Part shown: positions 28,126 through 36,467 of the stretch, piece by piece
How positions within the stretch are numbered: the stretch's first letter is position 1
Layout: the number at the start of each line of letters is the position of its first letter
Origin: Sphaerisporangium perillae
Lineage (GTDB): Bacteria > Actinomycetota > Actinomycetes > Streptosporangiales > Streptosporangiaceae
NCBI RefSeq assembly: GCF_023276435.1
Contig: NZ_JALLPO010000003.1
Span: 186,001 to 250,000 of the forward strand
DNA length: 64,000 bases
Direction: 5' to 3'
Notes under the pieces: model-generated
Databases searched by the model: none
Told to the model about the DNA's origin: nothing
The model's input: the letters and a program-made list of their open reading frames with translations, nothing else
Made by a program: the position numbers and the translations under genes

Positions 28126-28734
28126 TCAGAACTCGTCGGCGCCGGTCACCTGGCTGATCGGGAAGACGTGGCGAGAGGCGGCGCAGATGGTCTCCAGGAC
28201 GTGGACGGGCGTGCCGTCGGTGGCGTACGCCGCGCGCACGATCTGCACGATCCACTCCCCCGGGTCGAGCCGCAGCGTCTCGCGCTCGAAGCCGGTGGGC
28301 CGGCGCGCGAGCAGTTCCTCCTCGGCGTGGCCGAAGCGGTGGCCGAGGGCCTCGATGCCGGCCTGCAGGCTCGGGCGGATGAAGCCGGGGGCGCCGAGCG
28401 GGGTGCCGCCGAAGAGGTCGAGGCGGAAGTAGCTGGTGGCGATGCGCACGGGGACGCCGTCGGCCAGCAGCAGCTTGCGCCGCGCCAGCACGTCCTGCCC
28501 GGGGTCGACGCGCAGCGCCTCGGCGATGCGCGCGCTGGCGGGCTCGGGGCCGACCTGGAGCATGCGCCGGCCCGGCCGGATGCCCTGCCGCTCGGCCTCG
28601 GCGACGAACAGCGACGCGGCGGCGCGGACGGCCGGCTCGGTGGGCAGCGTGCGCCGCACCACCACCCGGGGCTCCGCGATCGCGCCGCCGCCGGCCTGCG
28701 CCGCGTCGATGTCCACGAACCCCTGCCCTCTCAC
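28126..28734 (-). pseudogene. GntR/HutC-type regulator lacking its DNA-binding domain (UTRA domain only)
   Basis: 202 residues from GTG 28734. From about residue 45 the protein is a UTRA ligand-binding domain: RMLQVGPEPASARIAEALRV, RIATSYFRLDLF, EALGHRFGHAEEELLARRPT and EWIVQIVRAAYATDGTPVHV. In-frame codons just upstream read TIRRVRGQGF, the wing of a GntR winged helix, then a TAG at about 28761. The helix-turn-helix has therefore been cut off, about 65 bp from the tRNA-Ala gene. It could survive as a stand-alone UTRA protein, but truncation is the simpler reading. Confidence 0.65.
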
Positions 28735-28787
28735 CCGCCGGATCGTCCGCCCGCCACTCTAACGGCGCCCTGCCCCCGGCACGCGAA

Positions 28788-28816
28788 AGGCCACCTCCGC
28801 TGATGGGAGGTGGCCT
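28788..28816 (-). terminator. Intrinsic terminator of tRNA-Ala copy 2
   Basis: On the minus strand AGGCCACCTCC and GGAGGTGGCCT pair perfectly (11 bp, 7-base loop) followed by TTTCG, 12 bases past the tRNA 3' end. Confidence 0.85.
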
Positions 28817-28827
28817 CTGCCGCAGGG

Positions 28828-28900
28828 TGGAGCTATGGGGATTCGAACCCCAGACCTCCTCCATGCCATGGAGGCGCGCTACCAGCTGCGCCATAGCCCC
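28828..28900 (-). tRNA. tRNA-Ala(GGC), copy 2
   Basis: Identical over all 73 bases to copy 1 (anticodon GGC, G3:U70 pair, no encoded CCA). It lies between a truncated GntR gene and a sigma-factor fragment, in the same orientation as the other copies. Confidence 0.97.
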
Positions 28901-29105
28901 TTGCGATGCGCGGACAGTCTATAGGAACTCGACCACCGCGTGGGAACCGAAGACGTCGAGCACGGCCGTTGGTGGTCACCGTCCCATTTCGCCGCCTCCT
29001 GCGGCGGCGCACCTCTCACGATCACCAAGCAGTACATCGAACACCAGCGTCGCCCCACCTGATCTCCCGGATCCGCGCTACACGCTCTGAGTTCGTCCCG
29101 CCTGA

Positions 29106-29346
29106 CGACGCGCCGGGGTCACCTATCGGATTCTCGGCAGCGCCGCGGACGCCGAGGATGTGGTCCAGGAGGCGTGGCCGCGCTGGGCGCAGGTCGACCC
29201 CGCGCAGGTCGAGGACCCGAGGGCCTACTTGGTCCGGGTGACCAGCAGGCTGGCCATCGACCGGCTGAGAAGGGTGAAGGCGCGGCGCGAGGCCTACGTC
29301 GGCCCGTGGCTCCCCGAGCCGATCAGCACCGAGCCTGACGCGGCGC
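29106..29346 (+). pseudogene. Fragment of an ECF41/SigJ-type sigma factor
   Basis: About 80 in-frame codons after a TGA at 29103 match the middle of an ECF41 sigma factor: VTYRILGSAADAEDVVQEAW (region 2.1-2.2), DPRAYLVRVTSRLAIDRLRR (region 2.4) and ARREAYVGPWLPEPI, a phrase specific to this group. The N-terminal 20 or so residues, region 4 and the SnoaL-like tail are missing, so both ends are truncated. Confidence 0.8.
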
Positions 29347-29358
29347 CGGGTCCCGGCT

Positions 29359-29400
29359 GTTCCCATGCCCTGGTCCGGGGTGGGAACAGAGCATGGGAAC
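29359..29400. repeat. 10-bp inverted repeat after the sigma fragment
   Basis: GTTCCCATGC (29359-29368) and GCATGGGAAC (29391-29400) are exact inverted copies 22 bases apart. It sits just past the stop of the leftward MFS gene, so it may end that transcript, or mark the end of a lost element. Confidence 0.5.
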
Positions 29401-29414
29401 GTGAGCCGCGCCGG

Positions 29415-30644
29415 TCAGGCCGGCTCGTCTTCCAGGTAGCGGTCGCCGGCCGCGTACCAGCCGGTGAGGACCTGCGCCACGATCACCGCGAACAGGAGCA
29501 CGAACGGCAGCGTCCATCCGCCGGTCGCCGAGTACAGCACCCCGACGACGAGCGGGCCGGCGCCGGCGATGAGGTACCCGGTGCTCTGGGCGAAGGCGGA
29601 CAGGGCCGAGGTGACCTCCGCCGTGCGGGTGCGCAGCGCGAACATCGTCAGGGCGAGCGGGAAGGAGCCCATTCCCACGCCGACGACCAGCACCCAGATC
29701 CACAGCGTGGCGGCCGGGCCCACCAGCATGCCGGTGAAGCCGGCGACGTACAGCAGGGCGAGACCGGCGACCATCGGACGCTGGTCCCGCACGCGCGCGG
29801 CGATCGCCGGCACGGCCAGCGAGACGGGGATGCCGAGGGCCGAGAAGACGGCCATGCTCAGGCCGGCCTCGCCGCTGGTGTACCCCTTGTCCTGCAGAAG
29901 TTGCGGCAGCCAGCCGAACATCACGTAGGCGATGAGCGACTGGGTGCCGAAGTACCCCGCGATCGCCCAGGCAAGACGGCTGCGCACCAATGCTCGCGGC
30001 CCGGCGTCCTCTCGCCCGCTGTCCCGCTCCGGCTCACTGCGCGAAAGCGCAAGCCACGGAATGGCGGCCACAGCGGCGAGTGCCGCCCACACACCGAGGG
30101 CGACGTGCCAGTTGCCGTCGGCGGCCCGTTCGATCGGGACCGTCGCGGCTGCGGCAAGCATGGTGCCGACGGCCAGAGCCGTCGCGTACAGGGTCGTCAT
30201 GGTCCCGGTGCGGTGCGGGAAGTGGCGCTTGATCAGGGCCGGGATCAGCACGTTGCCGATCGCGCCCCCGGAGAGCGCCAGCACGCTCGCGGCCAGGAAC
30301 ACGGCGCTTGAGTCGATCATGACGCGCAGGAGCAGCCCGGCGCCGAGGAGCAGGAGCGCTCCGAGCAGCAGGCGGTGCTCACCGGTGCGCCGGGCGAGCG
30401 CGGGGGTCGCCGCGCCGAACACGGCGAAGCAGAGCACGGGCAGCGTGGTCAGCAGGCCCGCGACCACCCCTGACATGCCGAGTGCTCCGGTGACCTGGTC
30501 CAGGACCGGGCCGACGCTCGTGACGGCGGTGCGGAGGTTGAGCGCCGCCAGCACGATGCCGAGCGTCACCAGCCACGTGAGCGGCATCGCCGGCCCGCGT
30601 CGCGGTGCGACCGTCGTTGCCGGGTCCTGTGCGAGCACGCTCAT
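29415..30644 (-). CDS. CynX/NimT-family MFS transporter
   Basis: 409 residues, 12 predicted helices. The first helix has the CynX/NimT signature TLGIVLAALNLRTAVTSVGP, followed by LALSGGAIGNVLIPALIKRH and, in the second half, MVAGLALLYVAGFTGMLVG and MGSFPLALTMFALRTRTAEV. Family members export cyanate or 2-nitroimidazole or confer resistance; the substrate is unknown. ATG 30644 is the only sensible start. A palindromic site lies about 60 bp upstream. Confidence 0.85.
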   Translation of the reverse strand: MSVLAQDPATTVAPRRGPAMPLTWLVTLGIVLAALNLRTAVTSVGPVLDQVTGALGMSGVVAGLLTTLPVLCFAVFGAATPALARRTGEHRLLLGALLLLGAGLLLRVMIDSSAVFLAASVLALSGGAIGNVLIPALIKRHFPHRTGTMTTLYATALAVGTMLAAAATVPIERAADGNWHVALGVWAALAAVAAIPWLALSRSEPERDSGREDAGPRALVRSRLAWAIAGYFGTQSLIAYVMFGWLPQLLQDKGYTSGEAGLSMAVFSALGIPVSLAVPAIAARVRDQRPMVAGLALLYVAGFTGMLVGPAATLWIWVLVVGVGMGSFPLALTMFALRTRTAEVTSALSAFAQSTGYLIAGAGPLVVGVLYSATGGWTLPFVLLFAVIVAQVLTGWYAAGDRYLEDEPA

Positions 30645-30701
30645 GCGGGGCGCCGACCTCCGTAAAGTCCAAGAGACATCGAATCATGGGATGACTGGAT
30701 G

Positions 30702-30726
30702 TCCGTTATGTTAACAGACTTACGGA
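30702..30726 (-). promoter_or_regulatory. Possible operator upstream of the CynX/NimT gene
   Basis: TCCGT (30702) and ACGGA (30722) flank GTTAAC in an AT-rich dyad, and GATGTC occurs on both sides as a direct repeat. It is a candidate repressor site for the leftward permease; no specific regulator is implied. Confidence 0.3.
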
Positions 30727-30778
30727 TGTCGCTCTGCCCCGGGGTGAGGGAAGCCCGGCGGGGCCCTCCCCGTAGCGG

Positions 30779-30814
30779 CGAGAGGGGGACGGGCACGGGC
30801 CCGTCCCCCTCTCG
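30779..30814 (-). terminator. 16-bp perfect hairpin after the SRPBCC gene
   Basis: CGAGAGGGGGACGGGC pairs with GCCCGTCCCCCTCTCG around a four-base loop, 17 bases past the stop at 30831. It is a very stable U-less terminator. Confidence 0.8.
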
Positions 30815-30830
30815 TTCCGCTCCGGCGGCG

Positions 30831-31568
30831 TCAGGCGAGGCGCTCGGGGGTGAGCGGCGGCTCGTCGTCCCAGCGCGGGGTGCCCTGAGGCGAGACGGGC
30901 CCGCTGCCGGGGGCCGGGAGCGGGGTCTCCGGCGGGTACTCGCGCTGGACCGGCTGCGGCGGCATCGGCTCACCGGCGCCGTACGCGGGCCCGGTTCCGG
31001 TGGCCGTGCCCGGCATGCTCGCCGGCGTCACTCCGGGGCCGGCGGTGGTCCCCGTGCCCGGCATCACGTCCGCGTCCGGCGCCATACGGGACGCGGCGCT
31101 GGAGTCGCCGTCGAGCGGCGCGGGCACCTCGCCGCGCCAGCCGCCCGTCTCGTGGCCCCGCGACTCGACGAACTTCTTGAAGCGCTCGAGGTCCCCGTGC
31201 ACCCGCATGCGGACGAGCTGCAGCTTGTCGCCGACCGTCTCGACGACCCCCTCGGGCTCGAACTCCATCTGGAGCATGACCCGGGTGCTGTCGTCGTCGA
31301 GGGGGTGGAAGGTCACCACGCCGCCCTGGCGCGGCTCCTCCAGGGAGCGCCAGGCCACCCGCTCGTCGGGGCGCTGTTCGGTGATCTCCGCCTCGAACTC
31401 ACGGTGCACGCCTGCGACCTGGACGCTCCAGGCCAAGCGGGTGTCGTCGATCTGCTTGACCGACTCCACCCCTTCCATGAACTCGGGGAAGCTCTCGAAC
31501 TGGGTCCACTGGTTGTAGGCCGTCCGCACGGGCACGGCCACGTCGACCGAATGCTCGATGGTGCTCAT
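30831..31568 (-). CDS. SRPBCC/polyketide-cyclase-like protein with Pro/Gly-rich tail
   Basis: 245 residues. Residues 1-145 form a START/SRPBCC fold of the 'cyclase/dehydrase' family: TIEHSVDVAVPVRTAYNQWT, FPEFMEGVESVKQIDDTRLA, WRSLEEPRQGGVVTFHPLDD and VHGDLERFKKFVESRG. The remaining 100 residues are disordered, rich in Pro, Gly and Ala. Short relatives are common stress-associated proteins in actinomycetes; the ligand is unknown. The ATG at 31568 has a strong GGAAGGAGG ribosome site. Confidence 0.82.
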   Translation of the reverse strand: MSTIEHSVDVAVPVRTAYNQWTQFESFPEFMEGVESVKQIDDTRLAWSVQVAGVHREFEAEITEQRPDERVAWRSLEEPRQGGVVTFHPLDDDSTRVMLQMEFEPEGVVETVGDKLQLVRMRVHGDLERFKKFVESRGHETGGWRGEVPAPLDGDSSAASRMAPDADVMPGTGTTAGPGVTPASMPGTATGTGPAYGAGEPMPPQPVQREYPPETPLPAPGSGPVSPQGTPRWDDEPPLTPERLA

Positions 31569-31624
31569 CAGGCTTCCTCCCTTTCTGTGGGTACGGAGAC
31601 CTGACCTGCCCTCAAGGAAGTGCG

Positions 31625-32002
31625 CTATTCGGACTTTCTCGTATGAAAAATCCAATACAGCCCGATCAGCGGCAGCACCAGGGGGACGAACCCGTAACCG
31701 CTGCCGAAGCCCGACCACACGGTGGCGCGCGGGAACGCCGCGGCGTCCATCACGCTCAGCGCGCCCACGATCAGGACCCCGGCCAGCTCGATCGCGCAGG
31801 CCGCGAGGGCCGTACGGCGGGCGCCGCGGGCGAGCGCCACGTAGACCGCGGCCGCGAAGGCGGACAGCAGGTAGGCCAGCGGGGCCTCGTGGAACCGCGT
31901 CGCTATCTGCACGCCGGCGCGGGCGCCGGCCGCGAGCGCGAAGACGCCGTAGACGGCGACGAGCAGACGCCCCGGGCCGGTGTTCACCGGGGCGCCGGTC
32001 AT
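31625..32002 (-). CDS. Small integral membrane protein (four helices)
   Basis: 125 residues with four hydrophobic stretches (LLVAVYGVFALAAGARAGVQ, APLAYLLSAFAAAVYVALAR, ALAACAIELAGVLIVGALSV, GFVPLVLPLIGLYWIFHTRK). Function unknown; a conserved actinobacterial pair with the gene just upstream, whose stop overlaps this ATG by four bases (ATGA), so the two are translationally coupled and may form a complex. Confidence 0.75.
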   Translation of the reverse strand: MTGAPVNTGPGRLLVAVYGVFALAAGARAGVQIATRFHEAPLAYLLSAFAAAVYVALARGARRTALAACAIELAGVLIVGALSVMDAAAFPRATVWSGFGSGYGFVPLVLPLIGLYWIFHTRKSE

Positions 32003-32361
32003 GGTGTCCCCTGCCAGATCTGCAGCAGCCTGCCGACCATGACCGGGATGGCGAAGCAGGCGACGGCGGCGACCGCGGGCCCCCACCGGGTGCGCTCGCC
32101 GAGCGCCCAGAACGCCGCGACGGGCGGTATCACGATCGAGCCCAGGAGGTAGCCGACGAACGTCGCCGTCTCGCCGGAGCCCTCGCCGCCGATCACCTTG
32201 ACGATGCCGATGACGGCCTGCGCCAGCAGCGCGAGCTCCAGCACCCCGAGCCCGGCCAGCAGCACGACGCCCATCGGCCTGTCCCTGATGGCCACGATCA
32301 CGCACAGCACCGCGAGCACCAGCGCCCCGATGATCAGAGCCGTGGCCAGGGGGCCGATCAT
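31999..32361 (-). CDS. Small integral membrane protein, partner of the 31625 gene
   Basis: 120 residues, four helices (TALIIGALVLAVLCVIVAIR, VVLLAGLGVLELALLAQAVI, FVGYLLGSIVIPPVAAFWAL, GPAVAAVACFAIPVMVGRLL). It begins the two-gene operon at ATG 32361. No enzymatic motif is seen. Confidence 0.75.
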   Translation of the reverse strand: MIGPLATALIIGALVLAVLCVIVAIRDRPMGVVLLAGLGVLELALLAQAVIGIVKVIGGEGSGETATFVGYLLGSIVIPPVAAFWALGERTRWGPAVAAVACFAIPVMVGRLLQIWQGTP

Positions 32362-32432
32362 CGCGCGGCCGTGAGACTCGGGAACATGGCACGTAGGTTA
32401 TCGGCCGCCCGCCCCGGCCCCTCGCGCGAGGA

Positions 32433-32466
32433 GCCCTCTCCCCCGGCACGCGCCGGAGGAGAGGGC
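32433..32466 (-). terminator. Hairpin after the DUF11 gene
   Basis: A 9-bp stem (GCCCTCTCC/GGAGAGGGC) stacks on a 5-bp stem (CCGGC/GCCGG) with a four-base loop, 37 bases past the stop at 32503. Confidence 0.7.
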
Positions 32467-32502
32467 CGATGGAGATGGGAGGGGACGATGGTCGCCCACC
32501 GG

Positions 32503-33369
32503 TCAGCGGCAGTTCACCAGGACCACCGACACGACGGTGCACCGCACCTGGCCGGCGTCGTTGGCGGCCACGGGGTCGGCCGGGTCGGAGGCCGTGCGGG
32601 TGGCGGTGAAGGTGTAGGGCACGCCGATGTTCAGCAGCCCCACCGGGACGGAGAACTTCCTGGTCACCGTCGCGCCGAGGCCGACCTGCCCAATCGTGCA
32701 GGTCACGGTGCCCGAGCCGGTGCCGCAGTCACCGGACACGGCGCTGAGCCCGGCCGGGAGCGGCGTGGTGACGGTCGCATGACGCAGCACGCCCGGCCCG
32801 TTGTCGGTGACCCGCACCGTGAACTCGATCTTCGGGACGAGCAGGGCCAGCCTGGGCGTGGCGGTCAGGCTCACGGCCGCGTCCGCCTCGCTGACGATGG
32901 TCAGGACGGGACCTGTGACGATCTCCGAGGCGTAGTTGGAGCCGCGCAGCTCGCCCTGGAACGCCTGCTCGCCGGGCTCGGCGTCCTGGCCGATCTCGAG
33001 CGTGAAGGCGACGGTGGCCGAGGCGCCACCCGACAGCGCCCCGACGGGTGCCTGGAAGCCGATGGGCCCGCTCGCGTCCGAGACCGTGGTGCACGCCCCG
33101 ATCGCCCCGGTGCATCCGGTGAGGGCCGCGTAGGACGGGAGCGCCGCCGGGGTGGTGAACACCCGGGCCGTGGCGTTGAGGACCGTGAAGGAGTGGATGT
33201 TGGTGACCGTGACGGTGACCGTGACCGGGTCACCGGCGTTCACCTGGGACGCCGACAGGGCGAGCGCCACCTCGGGCGGGTCGGCGGAGGCGGGGGTGGC
33301 GAGGAGCGGGGACATGACCATCGCGATGGCCGTGACCACCAGTGCGAGGGGGTGCCGGAGGGGTCTCAT
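32503..33369 (-). CDS. Secreted DUF11-repeat protein
   Basis: 288 residues. A Sec signal peptide occupies residues 1-29 (basic MRPLRH, hydrophobic ALVVTAIAMVMSPLLA, cleavage after ASA). Two DUF11-like beta-sandwich repeats follow: VALALSASQVNAGDPVTVTV and VSLTATPRLALLVPKIEFTV, the second with the classic DNGPGVLRHATVTTPLPAGL phrase. Two Cys pairs (GCTGAIGAC and CGTGSGTVTC) could form disulfides. There is no LPXTG anchor, so the protein is probably released. Function unknown; such proteins are usually surface or adhesin-like. Confidence 0.82.
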   Translation of the reverse strand: MRPLRHPLALVVTAIAMVMSPLLATPASADPPEVALALSASQVNAGDPVTVTVTVTNIHSFTVLNATARVFTTPAALPSYAALTGCTGAIGACTTVSDASGPIGFQAPVGALSGGASATVAFTLEIGQDAEPGEQAFQGELRGSNYASEIVTGPVLTIVSEADAAVSLTATPRLALLVPKIEFTVRVTDNGPGVLRHATVTTPLPAGLSAVSGDCGTGSGTVTCTIGQVGLGATVTRKFSVPVGLLNIGVPYTFTATRTASDPADPVAANDAGQVRCTVVSVVLVNCR

Positions 33370-33530
33370 CGCAGCCTTTCGATCTCGAAGACCTGGACCT
33401 TCCGACTATCGCGCCTGATATCCCCTAGGGCAGCGAATCGCGGTTATTTGGTGACCATACGTAGTGACCAGTTGTGGACATATGCCCGGTGTCAACGCAT
33501 GGCTCGCTCCAAGCGTCCACCGTGATCGAC

Positions 33531-33740
33531 TCAGGGCAGGGACAGCTCGGCCGCGATGCCGTCGAGCAGCCATTTAAGGCCCCGCTCGAAGTTGTCATCC
33601 GCCGCGCGGACGCCGCCGGCCGGCAGCGGCGCGAGGTTGGGATACTCGCCGCTCGCCATCAACTCGGCGAGGTAGGGCCGCGGGAGCGCGTCGCGTTCTT
33701 CCCCGCTCACCCCGTCACAGCGCGGCCCCTCGATCTCCAC
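33531..33740 (-). pseudogene. C-terminal remnant of a TetR-family regulator
   Basis: About 70 codons read as the end of a TetR_C_1 domain: LPRPYLAELMASGEYPNLAP and DDNFERGLKWLLDGIAAEL. A further 15 or so upstream codons stay open, but the HTH and most of the ligand domain are absent. No ribosome site supports translation. Confidence 0.6.
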
Positions 33741-33989
33741 GACCTCGCGGACGACGTGACGCCACCGCCTGCGTCCCGGGTGACGTGTGCCGCCGGAGCA
33801 GCGCTCATCCGGTGCGAAATATGGCCATTTACAGATAAATGTCTCTTTCGCTCGAAAGCAGTGTTACGAGAAGTTGTGTCTGTTGCTGGTGATTCGAGAG
33901 TTATAGTGGTGGCTTTGGTGGTTGCGGAGTAATTCCTGGCCGGTCACTCGTGGAACGCCTGGTCGCTCCATGCTTCATAGGGGGCACAC
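33741..33989. other. AT-rich promoter region before the ATP-grasp gene
   Basis: About 250 bases with no gene. The stretch 33815-33930 is markedly AT-rich for this genome and contains TTATAGT (33901-33907), a possible -10. No correctly spaced -35 is obvious. AGGGGG precedes the GTG at 33990. Confidence 0.4.
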
Positions 33990-35312
33990 GTGGGAAGCGC
34001 GGCGATCGAGGCGGACCGCTCCGTCCCCGCCTTGATCGTCAAAATCGGGCACTACCCCCTGCACCACGGCGGGGTGGGCGCGATCCGCAGCCTCGGCCGC
34101 CTCGGCGTCCCCATGTACGCGGTCACCGAGGACCGGTACACCCCGGCCGCCGCCTCCCGCTACCTCACCGGCGCCTTCGTCTGGCCGACGACCGGCCTGG
34201 AGGAGGGCGAGCGGCTGGTCGAAGGGCTGCTCGACATCGGGCGGCGCATCGGGCGGCCCACCGTGCTGATCCCCACCGACGAGGAAGCGGCCGTCCTCAT
34301 CGCCGAGCACGGCGACGAGCTGCGCGACCGCTTCCTGTTCCCCGCCGTGGACCCCGCGCTGCCCCGCATGCTCGCGAGCAAGCGCGGCCTGCACGAGCTG
34401 TGCGAGCAGTACGGGGCGCCGACACCCGGGGCGGCGTTCCCCGCCTCCTACGACGAGGTCGCCCGGTACGCCGCCGAGGCGCGCTTCCCCGTGGTCGCCA
34501 AGAACCTCGAGGCCTTCGAACGGCGCAGGGCCCCCGTCGTCGGCGGCACCACCCGCCTGGACGACGCCGAGCAGCTGCTGGCACTCGCGCGGATGTGGGG
34601 CGACGCGCCCAGCGTGATCCTCCAGGACTACCTGCCCCGCGAGGAGGCGGAGGACTGGATCGTCCACCTGTACTGCGACGCCAACTCCGCCTGCCTGGTC
34701 CGCTTCACCGGCGTCAAGGTGCGCTCCTGGCCCCCACACGCGGGCATGACCGCCTGCGCCTACGCCGTCCCGAACCCCGCCCTGGCCGACCTGGCCACCC
34801 GCTTCATCAAGGACATCGGCTTCCAGGGCGTCGCCGACCTCGACTGGCGGTACGACCGCCGTGACGGGCGGTACAAGCTGCTGGACTTCAACCCGCGCAT
34901 GGGCGCGCAGTTCCGGCTGTTCGAGACCGAGGCGGGCGTCGACGTCGTCCGCGCCCTGCACCTGGACCTCACCGGCCGCGAGGTGCCTGCGTCGGCACAG
35001 ATCGACGGGCGCCGCATGGTCGTGGAGAATATCGACCTGCCGGCGCTGCTGGCCTACCGGCGCAGCGGCTACACCACCCCGTCCGCGCCGGCCCGGGCCA
35101 GCGGTACCGAGCTGGCGTGGGTGGCGCGCGACGACCCGCGTCCGTTCTTCATGATGATCGTCCGATTCATCGGACCCGGGTTCGCGCATCTGCTCCAGAT
35201 GTGGCGCTCCCGGCGCCGTCCCAACCCGGCGGCCCGGGGACACGGCCTGCGCGCCCTTCCCACCGTCCTCGCCGGCCGCCTCCGCCGTGTCACCAGAAAG
35301 GGTGCAGCATGA
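33990..35312 (+). CDS. ATP-grasp protein (carboxylate-amine ligase type)
   Basis: 440 residues. A pre-ATP-grasp domain (VKIGHYPLHHGGVGAIRSLG, VLIPTDEEAAVLIAEHGDEL) precedes an ATP-grasp core, with FPVVAKNLEAFERRR (ATP-binding Lys), SVILQDYLPREEAEDWIVHL and the metal-binding end YKLLDFNPRMGAQFRLFETE. Enzymes of this fold join a carboxylate to an amine or thiol. The C-terminal 80 residues are basic with a hydrophobic patch (FFMMIVRFIGPGFAHLLQMW), which could bind membranes. The substrate is unknown. Its TGA overlaps the ATG of the flavoprotein (ATGA), so the two are translated together. GTG 33990 follows AGGGGG. Confidence 0.82.
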   Translation: MGSAAIEADRSVPALIVKIGHYPLHHGGVGAIRSLGRLGVPMYAVTEDRYTPAAASRYLTGAFVWPTTGLEEGERLVEGLLDIGRRIGRPTVLIPTDEEAAVLIAEHGDELRDRFLFPAVDPALPRMLASKRGLHELCEQYGAPTPGAAFPASYDEVARYAAEARFPVVAKNLEAFERRRAPVVGGTTRLDDAEQLLALARMWGDAPSVILQDYLPREEAEDWIVHLYCDANSACLVRFTGVKVRSWPPHAGMTACAYAVPNPALADLATRFIKDIGFQGVADLDWRYDRRDGRYKLLDFNPRMGAQFRLFETEAGVDVVRALHLDLTGREVPASAQIDGRRMVVENIDLPALLAYRRSGYTTPSAPARASGTELAWVARDDPRPFFMMIVRFIGPGFAHLLQMWRSRRRPNPAARGHGLRALPTVLAGRLRRVTRKGAA

Positions 35313-36463
35313 CCCCCGTCGTCGTCATCGGAGCCGGGCCCTACGGTCTGTCCACCACCGCGCACCTGCGTGGGCGTGGCCTCGACGTGCGCACCTTCGG
35401 CTCGCCCATGGCGAGCTGGCGCGAGCAGATGCCCGCCGGCATGCGCCTGAAGTCGACGCCCAGCGCCTCCAGCATGTCGGCCCCCGCCCCCGGGCACACC
35501 CTCGCCGCCTACCTCGCCGAGACGGGCCTGCCCGCGCTCGGCGAGCACGACACCGTGCCCGTCGAGCAGTTCGTGGACTACGGCATGTGGTTCCAGTCGC
35601 GGCTCGTGAGCGACGTCGAGCAGGTGCGGGTGGCCTCCCTCGACGAGGAGGGCGGGCGGTTCCACCTCAAGCTCGACTCCGGCGAGGAGTTGGAGACCGC
35701 GAAGGTGGTGGTCGCCAGCGGCCTGACCGGCTTCGCGCACGTGCCCGAGGAACTGCGCGCGCTGGAGCCGGGTCTGGTGACGCACTCCTCCGAGCACGCC
35801 GACCTGACCCCGTTCGCCGGCCGCGACGTCGTGGTGGTCGGCGCCGGCCAGTCGGCCCTGGAGACCGCCGCGCTGCTGCACGAGGCCGGCGCGTCGGTGC
35901 GGATCCTCGCCCGGCGCGAGGTCCGCTGGGGCGGCGACCCCACGCAGGGCAGGCGGCTCGCGCCCGACACCTGCCTCGGCCCCTCCTGGGCGCTGTACGC
36001 GTTCGCCAACCTGGCGCCGACGTTCCGGTTCCTGCCGGCCGAGACCCGGCTGCACCTGGTGAAGAGGGTGCTCGGCCCGCTCGGATCGTGGTGGCTGAGG
36101 GACCGCGTCGTCGGCGGCGTGCCGATCACCCCCGGCACGCGCCTGCTCGGCGCCCGGGAGTCCGGCGGCAAGGTGCTGCTCGCCACCGCCTCCGGCGCGT
36201 TCACCGCCGACCACGTGATCGCCGCCACCGGCTACCAGGTGAACCTCGACGCGCTGGACTTCCTCGGCTCCGGCGTACGCGCCCGGCTGGCCAGGGCGGG
36301 CGGCTTCCCCCGGCTGAACGGCGGCTTCGAATCGTCGGTCCCCGGGCTGTACTTCACCGGCCTGCCGGCGGCGGCGAGCTTCGGCCCGCTGCTGCGGTTC
36401 GTGTGCGGCACCGAGTTCGCCTCCCCCCGGCTCGCCGGCGCCCTCGCCGCCACCCTCCGCTGA
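35309..36463 (+). CDS. FAD/NAD(P)-binding monooxygenase-like flavoprotein
   Basis: 384 residues. An N-terminal dinucleotide-binding motif (VVVIGAGPYGLSTTAHLRGR) and a second Rossmann motif at about 175 (GRDVVVVGAGQSALETAALL) mark the FMO/NMO two-domain architecture. The C-terminal VIAATGYQVNLDALDFLG is the ATG-containing hinge of these enzymes. The protein resembles lysine/ornithine N-monooxygenases and FMOs but is shorter and not a clear member of either. It is coupled to the ATP-grasp gene, so it may oxidise the amide or amine that gene makes. It ends four bases before the convergent aldehyde dehydrogenase stop. Confidence 0.8.
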   Translation: MTPVVVIGAGPYGLSTTAHLRGRGLDVRTFGSPMASWREQMPAGMRLKSTPSASSMSAPAPGHTLAAYLAETGLPALGEHDTVPVEQFVDYGMWFQSRLVSDVEQVRVASLDEEGGRFHLKLDSGEELETAKVVVASGLTGFAHVPEELRALEPGLVTHSSEHADLTPFAGRDVVVVGAGQSALETAALLHEAGASVRILARREVRWGGDPTQGRRLAPDTCLGPSWALYAFANLAPTFRFLPAETRLHLVKRVLGPLGSWWLRDRVVGGVPITPGTRLLGARESGGKVLLATASGAFTADHVIAATGYQVNLDALDFLGSGVRARLARAGGFPRLNGGFESSVPGLYFTGLPAAASFGPLLRFVCGTEFASPRLAGALAATLR

Positions 36464-36467
36464 CACC

